Assembly: GCA_963579025.1 (NCBI GenBank)
Contig: CAUZFZ010000131.1
Coordinates: 1-31,668 of the forward strand
Origin: CAUZFZ01 sp963579025
GTDB taxonomy: Bacteria; Planctomycetota; Planctomycetia; Planctomycetales; Planctomycetaceae
Length of the DNA: 31,668 nucleotides
Direction of reading: 5' to 3'
Of this stretch, positions 1-7,901 are shown piece by piece; within the stretch, counting starts at the first letter, position 1, and each line of letters begins with the position of its first letter. A program made the position numbers and the translations under genes. A model generated the notes under the pieces. That model was not told the origin of the DNA, ran no database searches, and was given only the letters and a program-made list of their open reading frames with translations.

Positions 1-123
1 GAGGTCGGAATCAAATCCGACCCCGTGAACTTCGCCCTGCTGGTTGCTCTGGAAGTCAAACTCAAGGACTGTGTTGGCCGTGACGGTGTACGGCAGCTCG
101 ATCGCTTTCCAGCGGTTGCCCGT
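1..123. repeat. Direct repeat copy 2 (identical to 481-603)
   Basis: These 123 bases are identical to 481-603, a spacing of exactly 480 bp (160 codons), so the surrounding reading frame is preserved. The repeat encodes the central strand-rich part of the repeated domain (from GNRWKAIELPY through GFDSDL). Because the copy begins at the window edge, identity may extend further left. Identity ends abruptly at base 124. Confidence 0.97.
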
Positions 124-3117
124 GATCTGAATCCCTGCTCCATCGGGAGTTACGACAGTCCCACCGGGCGAGTCCTGCGGGCCACCGTAGGACTGAAGCC
201 GGACGTTCTGAAGATCGAGAACACCGTCTTCGGTTGCAGTCTGCGGGACGGATACGGGCTGCTCGCCATCGTGGAGTCTAATGTTCCTGAACACCGCGTG
301 AGCGTTGGCTTCACGAACATCGTGGTCGTTGATGAGAACCAGATATCTGAAGTCGCCGGTGAAGAACTCTCCGACCGGAATCCGGTAGTGCTGTGAACCG
401 GCTCCGGTATAGGTCGCAAACTGTCGCAGTGATGTCTGTTGGGTACCGTAAATCTGAAACGCGTGTTCGATCGACACATTGAGGTCGGAATCAAATCCGA
501 CCCCGTGAACTTCGCCCTGCTGGTTGCTCTGGAAGTCAAACTCAAGGACTGTGTTGGCCGTGACGGTGTACGGCAGCTCGATCGCTTTCCAGCGGTTGCC
601 CGTAATTTCAAACGCGGTCCCATTCGGTGACACAGCGGTACCACCAGCGGAATCCTGATCCCCGCCGTATGACAGGATCCGCACACTCCGCAGATCGACC
701 ACGTCATTGAACAAGTCGTCGCCGCCACCGCCGTCGATTACATCGACACCAAGGCCGCCGATGAGGCGTTCACTCAGCGCACCGCCAAGTAGCGTGTCGT
801 CGCCGAGTCCACCGTATGCCGCCTTGATCAGTTCCGGAACTCGCGATCCTCCGGCGACGCTCGTTGGCAATCGCAGCAGGTCGTTGCCGTCTCCGCCTGA
901 CAAGTGCAACCGCATGTACGGATCGCGAACGGCAGTCGTGTCAACGACGTCGTCGTCGTCACCACCAGCCAGAGTCAGGGCGAAGCCACTCGCGAGCGCC
1001 GTCGGAAAATCAGTGCCGAATCCCTGGAGGTCGTCGGTCGAAAATCGGTCCGATCCCGCACCGCCCGTCACAGTGGACCGCTCGAAGTTGACCGCGGAGA
1101 CCGTCTCAGCGTTGATGTCGATCTCAAGCCGGTCCCCCGGAGATCGCAGACGCAGTGTGTCGTCGAGCCTCGTCGCGGTTACGTGGATCGCATCCTCTCC
1201 GATCCCGCCATCAAGTTGATCGGGACCATCGCCGGATTCCCACCGCACCAGATCATCACCGACGCCGCCGTCGATCTGATCGATCCCCGCCTGCCCCGCA
1301 AGCCGGTCTTTTCCTGAACCGCCTTCGAGCACGTCGTTGCCGGCTGCGCCTTCGAGCGTGTCGTCGCCCTCACGCCCGGTGAGCCGGTCATCACCCGCGC
1401 CACCATCAAGCAGATCGGGTCCGTGAGTTCCGAACAACAGGTCGTCGCCACCCTGCCCGTACAGCGAATCCCCATCGAGCTCTGATACGATCGCGACGCC
1501 CGGCGCTGCGACCGTAATCGCGGGCAATCCGCCGACCTCGGAGACGGTATCGATGATCTGCCCGGTTCGATTCCGCACATCGCTCACGGCGCGGCGGTCG
1601 ACTGCATCCCGCTCCCAGTACCGGGCGCCGACCGTTGCCAGCACGGCATCGAGGACCGCGCTCGCCGGAAGCACGTCGATCTCAGCGAGTCGCTGCCGCA
1701 TCCACTCATCCGGCGGCGCAGAGACTTCCGGATTGTGCGCCCCCGGAACAACGCGGCCCCGAATGCTTCCGACGCCTCTGCGATACGACACGTCCCAGTC
1801 GGCCGCCTCAGGATTCGAAATCGTGGCCCGACTCGTGAACAGCGGAGTCGTGCGTCCGCTGTTCGGTCGCATCACCGTATCGGCGTCGAGGAAGTGATTG
1901 TCCTGGAGGAAGACCTCAGTCCCCGCCTGAACTCCTGATTGCACCTCCAGCAGACCAATACTGCCGGTCGTGTCGCCACCTGGAATGACCAGGTTTCCGA
2001 TGGCCGCGACGTGCGACTGATTGCCAGCCATCAACGCGCGGGTCGCCGGGTTGTAGACGATGCTGTTCACAAGCAGCCCGCTGGTGCCGCCCTCCGCCGG
2101 AGTTCCGTAGGCAAATTTCGGCCCTCGCTTAATGAGGTTCGTAAACACTGACCGGACGACGGTGACTTCCTGCGATCCTTTGCCCACCAGCAGCCCGTGA
2201 GCGTGATCCGTTGCATTCAGCGGTTCGGCGAACAGAACCTGGTCGAACGTCACATTCCGCGACCCGTCCCAGACCTCGGCCAGTTCATCCAGCGACCACG
2301 ACAGCGAGACGTTCTGAATCAGCACGTCGCTCGATCGGAAAATCGACAGCGCGTCCTCGTTGACGATGCCCCCTCCACGAATCTTCACGTGACGGATCGT
2401 GATGTTCGATGCGTCCCTGACAAGAACGCGACCACCCAGAATCGTGATTCCCGGCGACGGAGCCGTGTCACCGGCAATCTCGATGTTCGAGTGCTCGATG
2501 GTCATCACGTGATTGAGTCCGCTGGCCGATGCAGACCGCAGATCGATCGTCCCGGCTACGTCAAAGACGATCCGACGATTGCCTTCGGACAGAGCCTCGT
2601 TCAGTGACCCGGGTCCGACCGGATCGAGCGTTGTTACGTGAACCGTTCGCAATTCCCGATCCCGATCGCCCAGCACGTCGTCTCCGTCGCCCCCCTGCAG
2701 CAGATCCTGCCCAGTGTTCCCGATGAGCGTGTCGTTCCGGGAGCCGCCGAGCAGGGTGTCATTCCCTTCCCCGCCATCGGCGTGAGACGGAATCGCAGTG
2801 AAGTTCTCGAAGCGATCGTCACCGGCGTGTCCGAGGAACACAATCTGAGTGACCGCAGCCGTCGGCCAGGTCGACTCGGCCGTGTTGAAGACGACGCGGA
2901 TCATGGCAGCGTCGGTGGTCTCGACGATGGCCACGTCGTTCGAACTGGTCCCCTCGATCGCGAGCAGTCCAGTTGCCTCGTTGAAGTTGACTGCCAGTAA
3001 CGCTCTTTCTTCAAGTTGTTCAATAGACGAACGCGATGCCAACCGTCGACGCCGACTGACTGCATGTTTCCCAGTCATGCCATCGTGGCGCAGCCCAGTG
3101 TTCCAGAGCTCGGTCAT
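1..3117 (-). CDS. Large secreted pectate-lyase-like / RTX-repeat protein, C-terminus beyond left edge
   Basis: An open frame of 1039 codons runs off the left edge without a stop. Residues about 20-45 carry an arginine cluster followed by IEQLEERALLAVNF, the LEPR/LEERALL-type N-terminal motif of planctomycete secreted giants. Residues about 105-155 and 545-645 hold GD-rich RTX-like calcium-binding repeats (GGEGNDTLLGG, GGAGDDRLTG), and a third set lies at about 700-800. Between them, about 160-430, is a right-handed beta-helix resembling family 1 pectate lyases: TIAG-like, NITIRHVKIRGG, DALSI, and SWSLDE, followed by the family tail DRRAVSDVRNRTGQIID..EVGG. From about residue 805 there are tandem copies of a 160-residue beta-sandwich-like domain (GNRWKAIELPYTV, VLEFDFQS, VHGVGFD), probably carbohydrate-binding. 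The start at 3117 is uncertain; ATG at 3078 is equally good, and neither has a clear ribosome binding site. Export and polysaccharide binding are inferred. Confidence 0.85.
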   Translation of the reverse strand, partial: MTELWNTGLRHDGMTGKHAVSRRRRLASRSSIEQLEERALLAVNFNEATGLLAIEGTSSNDVAIVETTDAAMIRVVFNTAESTWPTAAVTQIVFLGHAGDDRFENFTAIPSHADGGEGNDTLLGGSRNDTLIGNTGQDLLQGGDGDDVLGDRDRELRTVHVTTLDPVGPGSLNEALSEGNRRIVFDVAGTIDLRSASASGLNHVMTIEHSNIEIAGDTAPSPGITILGGRVLVRDASNITIRHVKIRGGGIVNEDALSIFRSSDVLIQNVSLSWSLDELAEVWDGSRNVTFDQVLFAEPLNATDHAHGLLVGKGSQEVTVVRSVFTNLIKRGPKFAYGTPAEGGTSGLLVNSIVYNPATRALMAGNQSHVAAIGNLVIPGGDTTGSIGLLEVQSGVQAGTEVFLQDNHFLDADTVMRPNSGRTTPLFTSRATISNPEAADWDVSYRRGVGSIRGRVVPGAHNPEVSAPPDEWMRQRLAEIDVLPASAVLDAVLATVGARYWERDAVDRRAVSDVRNRTGQIIDTVSEVGGLPAITVAAPGVAIVSELDGDSLYGQGGDDLLFGTHGPDLLDGGAGDDRLTGREGDDTLEGAAGNDVLEGGSGKDRLAGQAGIDQIDGGVGDDLVRWESGDGPDQLDGGIGEDAIHVTATRLDDTLRLRSPGDRLEIDINAETVSAVNFERSTVTGGAGSDRFSTDDLQGFGTDFPTALASGFALTLAGGDDDDVVDTTAVRDPYMRLHLSGGDGNDLLRLPTSVAGGSRVPELIKAAYGGLGDDTLLGGALSERLIGGLGVDVIDGGGGDDLFNDVVDLRSVRILSYGGDQDSAGGTAVSPNGTAFEITGNRWKAIELPYTVTANTVLEFDFQSNQQGEVHGVGFDSDLNVSIEHAFQIYGTQQTSLRQFATYTGAGSQHYRIPVGEFFTGDFRYLVLINDHDVREANAHAVFRNIRLHDGEQPVSVPQTATEDGVLDLQNVRLQSYGGPQDSPGGTVVTPDGAGIQITGNRWKAIELPYTVTANTVLEFDFQSNQQGEVHGVGFDSDL
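481..603. repeat. Direct repeat copy 1 (identical to 1-123)
   Basis: Perfect partner of 1-123 within the same gene. The neighbouring domain sequence at 604-700 is only loosely similar to 124-220, so the identity boundary is sharp. This suggests recent gene conversion or a staggered duplication rather than old domain duplication alone. Confidence 0.97.
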
Positions 3118-3435
3118 GCGGGCAGCAAACGGTGTGCAGTTGCATCTGGCTTTTCTTCGCGCAGCTTTCCGGACCCGCCCGAATTGCGTTCTGCCTGTAA
3201 CCAGCATCCGGAGCCATCTGTTCCAGCGGTCTAATGCCACGATCATGCTCGGCCCCACGAACAAACGGTTTGAGCGGACAAACTGAACGCTCAGGTTCGA
3301 TTCGGGCCTCACGTCCGAATACGAGTGTCGGGCCACAACACGTTGTCACATAACATGTTATGGCCAGACAATCGATTGGGAGAATCTGTCAATCGAGGCC
3401 GATCGAACAGAGTCTACCTATTGATCCTATTCATC
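3118..3435. other. Intergenic region upstream of the large secreted protein
   Basis: No convincing gene is seen here. It should contain the promoter of the minus-strand gene that starts at 3117. The only visible structure is a pair of adjacent dyads at 3335-3362 (described separately). Confidence 0.5.
3335..3362. promoter_or_regulatory. Two adjacent dyad symmetries, possible operator
   Basis: ACAACACGTTGT at 3335-3346 is a gapped palindrome, and CATAACATGTTATG at 3349-3362 is a perfect 14-bp palindrome. Both centre on an AACA-GTT core and are about 15 bp apart, as in tandem operator half-sites. They lie about 220 bp upstream of the large secreted gene. No known regulator is matched; the function is speculative. 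Confidence 0.25.
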
Positions 3436-3867
3436 TCAATTTATTTGGTCTTCGCAGAGCAACAGTCGTCCGCTGTGCAGGGGATGGAACAGAGTGGCAG
3501 TTTCTGACGGATTCAAGGATTGGTTCACTACACGCGACGACAGGCAGATCGATGGCAATCGAAGCTGCCGGAACCGCACGACAACGGCCGTTTGTCTGCG
3601 ATCGAGTCCTGTCACGAGGCCGTTTGCATCTACCCGGGCGACCCTGACATTGGACACCGCATAAGTCGAGATGCGCGTGACATCCCGCACAGTGCCGTTC
3701 GATAACCGTGCTGCGATTTGCAACTGCTGTCGAGCAGGCAAACGCAGACAGTCGTCCGCTGAAATGCCCGGGATCACAGGCAATCGATCATGGTCGTTCC
3801 AGGCCGAGACTGTTAGCGTCCGAATCGGACGCAGAAGACAGATTTTCATGACACAGAAAAGAGACAA
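3436..3867 (-). pseudogene. Remnant of a BIG-like domain secreted protein
   Basis: The 143-residue frame contains one stretch (ADDCLRLPARQQLQIAARLS, then GTVRDVTRISTYAVSNVRVA and a VDANGLVTGL segment) that matches the bacterial Ig-like (BIG2-type) domain found near the N-terminus of planctomycete DUF1549/DUF1553 secreted proteins. Those proteins normally run to 700 or more residues; here only the signal-like start and one domain remain. The tail is unrelated sequence ending at 3436. The likely start is either 3867 or the internal ATG at 3849 (MKICLLRPIRTL, signal-peptide-like). The gene is divergent from and almost abuts the amidohydrolase at 3870. Truncation by deletion is inferred; a genuinely small secreted protein is the alternative. 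Confidence 0.4.
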
Positions 3868-3869
3868 GC

Positions 3870-5447
3870 GTGCCTGACCTGATCATCCGCGGAGGTACCG
3901 TCATCGACGGCACCAGAGCACCGGGCGTGCGCGCGGACATCGCAGTCGACGGAGATCGGATTAGTGCCGTTGGTCAACTGGACGATGCTCGGGCGACCGT
4001 CGAGATCGACGCGACGGGGCGAGTCGTCGCTCCTGGCCTGATTGACGTACACAATCACTCCGATGGCTGGCTCGTCCGTGAATCCAATTTCGCCGCCAAA
4101 ACCACTCAGGGATTCACAACCGAAGTCCTGATGGCTGACGGTATTGGCTACGCGCCGGTCAATGCCCATGTCGCGCGTGAATGGCTGTTCTATCTGCGAT
4201 CGCTCGACGGCCTGCGGCTGCTGGACTACACCGGGTGGGAGACCTTTGAAGAGTTCATGCAGACCATCGACGGTCACACGGCTCAGAATGCGTGCTCGCA
4301 CTTGCCGTACGCGAATATGCGCAGCATCGCTCGCGGATTCGGCAGTGGTGTCGTTGATGACTTTCAGATGCGCGAGATTCAACGGCAGATTGTCATCGGG
4401 ATGGAAGCCGGAGCCGTCGGTGTCTCGACCGGGCTCGATTATATCGTGCAGCATCACTCGCCGACCGACGAACTCGTCGAAGCCCTCAGTGCGATGGCGC
4501 CTTACGGCGGCCTGTATGTAACTCACGTCCGGTACAAGAAGGGCCTGCTGCCGGCGCTTGAAGAATCGGTCGAGATTGCACGACGCGCGGGAGTGCCGCT
4601 GCACATTTCGCATCTGAAGGGACAGTCGCCCGGTCAGGTCGAGGAGGTACTTGATTACCTCGACACGACCGCGAGGCACCAGGTCGATCTGACGTTCGAC
4701 GTGTACCCCTACCAGCCCGGTTCGACGATGCTGAATTACCTGCTGCCCTATGAGGTCTGGGAAGACGGTCCACTGGCGGCGCTCAGCAAGTTGAACGATC
4801 CCGTCGTTCAGGCGCGGTTCGAAGATGGCCTTGAAGCCTACCGTCTGCCACTCGACCGGCTGCGGATCGCGTGGGTGCAGAGTCGTGAGAATGCCCACTG
4901 GCAGGGACGGACAGTGGTCGAGTACATCGACGAGTCTGGACTTTCGGCAGCGGAGGCGCTGCTGAATCTGCTGATCGAAGAACGGCTGGCTGTGCTGCTG
5001 GTCTTCGATGAAGGCGACGACGCGCTGGTCGAGCCGTTTCTTCAGCACGACCTGTTTATGCTGGGTTCAGACGGCATTTACTTCCCCGACGGTTGCGTGC
5101 ATCCGCGGGCTTATGGTTCATCGGGACGACTGCTGGGACCACTTGTCAGAGACCGGCGTCTGTTCAGTCTGGAAGACGCGGTTTACAAGGCCAGTGCGCA
5201 CGCGGCCGATCGCTTCCGGCTTGAGTCGCGCGGCGTCATCAAGACGGGCAACTTTGCTGATCTGATCGTTTTCGATGCTGATCGCATTACCGATCGAGCA
5301 ACCTATGACGACCCGAACCAGCGAACCGAGGGTGTTGAAGTCGTTCTGGTCAACGGTGTGCCAGTGGTTGAAGGCGGCAATCCGCTGGACCTGACTTCGC
5401 CGCCCGGGCGATTCCTGCGAGCGGCTTTCAGCGCAGACGACCCGTAG
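3870..5447 (+). CDS. N-acyl-D-amino-acid deacylase (D-aminoacylase-type amidohydrolase)
   Basis: This 525-residue protein opens with the amidohydrolase beta-sandwich (DLIIRGGTVIDGTRAPG) and then the metal-binding VHNHSDG with His61 and His63. Further predicted ligands are His219 (YVTHVRYK), His248 (LHISHLKG) and Asp401 (MLGSDGIYFPDG), followed by the family-typical CVHPRAYGSSGR and the closing ADLIVFDADRI..PNQRTEGVEVVLVNG. Such enzymes hydrolyse N-acylated D-amino acids or related amides, presumably in the cytoplasm; the actual substrate is not readable from sequence. The position aligned with the bridging cysteine of classical D-aminoacylases (GNCG) appears here as Asp90 (MADG). The start is GTG with a weak purine-rich GAGA a few bases upstream; no in-frame ATG is better. 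It converges with the FabF gene, 5 bp apart. Confidence 0.9.
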   Translation: MPDLIIRGGTVIDGTRAPGVRADIAVDGDRISAVGQLDDARATVEIDATGRVVAPGLIDVHNHSDGWLVRESNFAAKTTQGFTTEVLMADGIGYAPVNAHVAREWLFYLRSLDGLRLLDYTGWETFEEFMQTIDGHTAQNACSHLPYANMRSIARGFGSGVVDDFQMREIQRQIVIGMEAGAVGVSTGLDYIVQHHSPTDELVEALSAMAPYGGLYVTHVRYKKGLLPALEESVEIARRAGVPLHISHLKGQSPGQVEEVLDYLDTTARHQVDLTFDVYPYQPGSTMLNYLLPYEVWEDGPLAALSKLNDPVVQARFEDGLEAYRLPLDRLRIAWVQSRENAHWQGRTVVEYIDESGLSAAEALLNLLIEERLAVLLVFDEGDDALVEPFLQHDLFMLGSDGIYFPDGCVHPRAYGSSGRLLGPLVRDRRLFSLEDAVYKASAHAADRFRLESRGVIKTGNFADLIVFDADRITDRATYDDPNQRTEGVEVVLVNGVPVVEGGNPLDLTSPPGRFLRAAFSADDP

Positions 5448-5452
5448 CCGTC

Positions 5453-6739
5453 TTACACCGCAAACTGCCGCAAGATCAGCGAGATGTTCTGGCCGCCGAA
5501 GCCGAAGCTGTTGGACAGACACGTTGTGACTTCCGACTCGCGAGCCTGATTGGGGATGTAGTCCAGGTCGCAGACAGGATCGGGAGTCTGGTAATTGATC
5601 GTGGGCGGCAGTGCATTCTCTTTGATCGCCATCAGGCAAGCGATGGCTTCAACACTGCCGGCGGCGGCGATCAGATGCCCCATCATGCTTTTGATGCTGG
5701 AGACCGGTGAGCTGTAGGCGTCTTGTCCAAGAGCCTGCTTGCACGCCAGAGTCTCGACCTGATCATTGACCTTGGTGCTTGTCCCGTGAGCGTTGATGTA
5801 GTCGATCTCATCCGTATTTGCTTCAGCATCCCTGAGCGCCATCTTAATGCAGGCCGTGGCTCCGCGGCCTTCCGGATGGATGTCGGTGACCCGATAGGCA
5901 TCGGCTGTCGAGCCATAGCCGGCGACCTCGGCGTAAATCTTCGCGCCGCGTTGCTTCGCGTGTTCAAGCTCTTCCAGAATCAGGATTCCGGCTCCTTCAC
6001 CCAGTACGAAACCATCACGAGTCTTATCGAACGGTCGTGACGCGCCTTGCGGATCGTCGTTGCGCGTCGACAGAGCTGTCAGCAGATTGAAACCCGTGAC
6101 TCCGAACGGATGAATCATGCTATGAGCGCCGCCCGAGATCATCACTTCGGCATCGCCGCGGCGGATAATCTCGGTTGCTTCGCCGATCGCCTGACTCGAC
6201 GCGGCACACGCGGTCAGGCAGTTCATGTTCGGTCCTTGAGCATTGAACAGGCTCGCCAGGTGGCCGGCGGTCATGTTCGGTTCCTGCTCGCGTTCCTTGT
6301 CGGCGTGAAGCTGCTCCATGCCGAGCCGGGCGAACTGCTCAAGATCGACTTCGCCGTCTTTTCGCGACTGTGCAATCAGCCCCATGAACAGGTTGAAGTC
6401 CTGGCTGCCTTCGCCGGCGCCGAGGTACACGCCCAGATCCGCGGGATCGAGACTTTCGGTGTCGAGGATTCCGGAATCGCTGACCGCCTGAGCGGCCGCT
6501 CCGATGGCAAAGTGGATGTTGCGACCGCAGAACTGGAAGCGTTCCGGATCGTCAATGTACTTCGACAGATCGAAGTCTTTGACTTCGGATGCGAACTTCG
6601 TCGGGAAGTGTGACGCATCGAAGTGACTGATCGTGTCGATGCCACTGCGGCCCGCCATCATCGATTCCCACATCGTGTCGATCGTATTCCCGAGCGGCGT
6701 GATGCAACCCATTCCTGTAACGACAACGCGGCGTCTCAT
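5453..6739 (-). CDS. fabF: Beta-ketoacyl-ACP synthase II (FabF-like)
   Basis: This 428-residue thiolase-fold enzyme begins RRVVVTGMGCITPLGN. It shows the full Cys-His-His catalytic set: Cys178 in LTACAASS, His318 in INAHGTST and His355 in KSMMGHLIAAAG. It condenses malonyl-ACP with an acyl-ACP in chain elongation. It is slightly longer than housekeeping FabF (about 410), with extra charged sequence at about residues 120-160 (KDGEVDLEQFARLGMEQ). A GAGG ribosome binding site lies about 7 bases before the ATG. It is the last gene of a five-gene minus-strand operon with two dehydratase-like genes, an ACP and a ketoreductase. This context argues for a dedicated pathway rather than the bulk fatty acid synthase; whether a second fabF exists elsewhere cannot be seen. 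Confidence 0.93.
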   Translation of the reverse strand: MRRRVVVTGMGCITPLGNTIDTMWESMMAGRSGIDTISHFDASHFPTKFASEVKDFDLSKYIDDPERFQFCGRNIHFAIGAAAQAVSDSGILDTESLDPADLGVYLGAGEGSQDFNLFMGLIAQSRKDGEVDLEQFARLGMEQLHADKEREQEPNMTAGHLASLFNAQGPNMNCLTACAASSQAIGEATEIIRRGDAEVMISGGAHSMIHPFGVTGFNLLTALSTRNDDPQGASRPFDKTRDGFVLGEGAGILILEELEHAKQRGAKIYAEVAGYGSTADAYRVTDIHPEGRGATACIKMALRDAEANTDEIDYINAHGTSTKVNDQVETLACKQALGQDAYSSPVSSIKSMMGHLIAAAGSVEAIACLMAIKENALPPTINYQTPDPVCDLDYIPNQARESEVTTCLSNSFGFGGQNISLILRQFAV

Positions 6740-6807
6740 AAGTCTGCCTCGTGAAAGTTTGAGACGGGATTTCCTGTGACAAGTGCGGCAACTCTAACAA
6801 CTCTCGA

Positions 6808-7299
6808 TTACGCGTCGTCCGCCGTTCCATCGCCGGCCTGGCCGACGTCGAGGATACCCAGCAGGTTCATGGAGAACACGAAATTCTTCTGATCAATCGA
6901 TCCAAACGTCGGATCCTTCTGATCGAGGTGGACGAAAATGATCTCCGCCTCGGCCACCAGTCGATCACCAACGTGTGCGGTCACCTCGACGGAACCGCCT
7001 TCTTCCTCAGCCCTGATCAGGTTCGCCGTGTAGATAATCGAATCGCCCGGCACCGCCCACGAATGGAACGTCACCTTCGGAACTTTGGCAAGAATCACGA
7101 TGTGCTCGAAGTCGTTGACTTCGCCGAGCAGAATGCCGCCGGTCTGAGCCATCCCTTCGATCATCAGAGATCCCGGCATCACGGCGAAGCCGGGGAAGTG
7201 ATCGTGCAGGTGCTCTTCGGCCAGCGAGACATTCTTCACGGCCTTCGCGTACTTGCCTCGTTCGAATTCGACGAATCGGTCGATCCAGAACCAGCGCAT
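6808..7299 (-). CDS. FabZ-like 3-hydroxyacyl-ACP dehydratase, copy 1
   Basis: This 163-residue hotdog-fold protein has the FabZ active-site segment LHDHFPGFAVMPGSLMIEGMAQ. The catalytic pair is predicted as His34 and Glu48. It would remove water from 3-hydroxyacyl-ACP. The C-terminal 30 residues (after HLDQKDPTFG) are longer than in compact FabZ proteins. The start is supported by GGAG 8 bases before the ATG and by alignment with the second FabZ-like gene of the operon (8726-9208), which starts in the same register. It lies 72 bases downstream of the ACP gene and 68 bases upstream of the FabF-like gene. Confidence 0.9.
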   Translation of the reverse strand: MRWFWIDRFVEFERGKYAKAVKNVSLAEEHLHDHFPGFAVMPGSLMIEGMAQTGGILLGEVNDFEHIVILAKVPKVTFHSWAVPGDSIIYTANLIRAEEEGGSVEVTAHVGDRLVAEAEIIFVHLDQKDPTFGSIDQKNFVFSMNLLGILDVGQAGDGTADDA

Positions 7300-7371
7300 G
7301 GTGGAGATCTCCAGAAGCCCGGCAACTCACATGAACGCGAAAAGACCGGGCCTCGTTCCTCATCGTGAGAA

Positions 7372-7764
7372 CTAGACAGTGTCCTTCAGCTTGTTCTCAA
7401 TGAAGTTGATGATCATTTGGACTGTGAACATGCTCTGGATGTTCTCGACCTTGGGGTCTTCCGCGAATCCATCCACGTTGGCGTGCGGTAGCTTCTCGCG
7501 CAGAGCCGCGATCCCGTCGGCGTTCACAACTCCGTCGGTCACCAGCGTTGCGTCGGCCGCCAGACCTTCGGGGAACAGCTCGCCCCGAGGAATCTTGACG
7601 CCGAAGTTCTTCTCCAGACGAAACACGATGTCCAGGAAGTCGATCGACTCGGCACCCAGATCATCGACCAGCGTCGCTTCCGGGCTGACTTCGTCGTCAT
7701 CGACACCCAGCGCGTCGACCATGGTTGCAGTCACCTTCTCCAGAATCTCTTCAGATGTAGCCAT
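7372..7764 (-). CDS. Acyl carrier protein, extended 130-residue form
   Basis: The first 60 residues form a standard ACP: four-helix pattern with the phosphopantetheine site VDDLGAESIDFLDIVFRLE, the modified serine being Ser40. Housekeeping ACPs have about 78 residues and then finish with a short helix. Here an extra stretch of roughly 45 residues (GLAADATLVTDGVVNADGIA, then LREKLPHANVDGFAEDP) sits before the last helix (FTVQMIINFIENKL). The insertion is the main oddity. A clear AGGAG lies 9 bases upstream of the ATG. The gene is central in the fatty-acid-type operon and presumably carries the acyl chain for its own FabF, FabZ and FabG partners. Confidence 0.9.
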   Translation of the reverse strand: MATSEEILEKVTATMVDALGVDDDEVSPEATLVDDLGAESIDFLDIVFRLEKNFGVKIPRGELFPEGLAADATLVTDGVVNADGIAALREKLPHANVDGFAEDPKVENIQSMFTVQMIINFIENKLKDTV

Positions 7765-7901
7765 CGAGGTATCTCCTCAGTGCCGGACGGTTTCAACTTT
7801 GACCCAGCGAACACCGTCCGCGAATTGTTTCGCCGAAAGACCCAGTTTTCTCCGTCAGCAGTTCGGCGATACCACTGCTGACCGACCCAGTTAATTCTGA
7901 T

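Noticed and set aside
1..603. CRISPR-like direct repeat
   Set aside because: Only two copies, 123 bp long, in frame inside a coding gene; no spacers and no cas genes. I see no CRISPR array anywhere in the window.
150..728. Shadow frames across 1-3000 in the wrong frame or strand, such as the 192-residue minus frame
   Set aside because: The continuous frame of the large secreted protein explains this region in its own frame with several recognisable domains.
3846..5048. 400-residue minus-strand reading frame
   Set aside because: It is the antisense shadow of the D-aminoacylase gene, whose motifs and length are fully supported on the plus strand.
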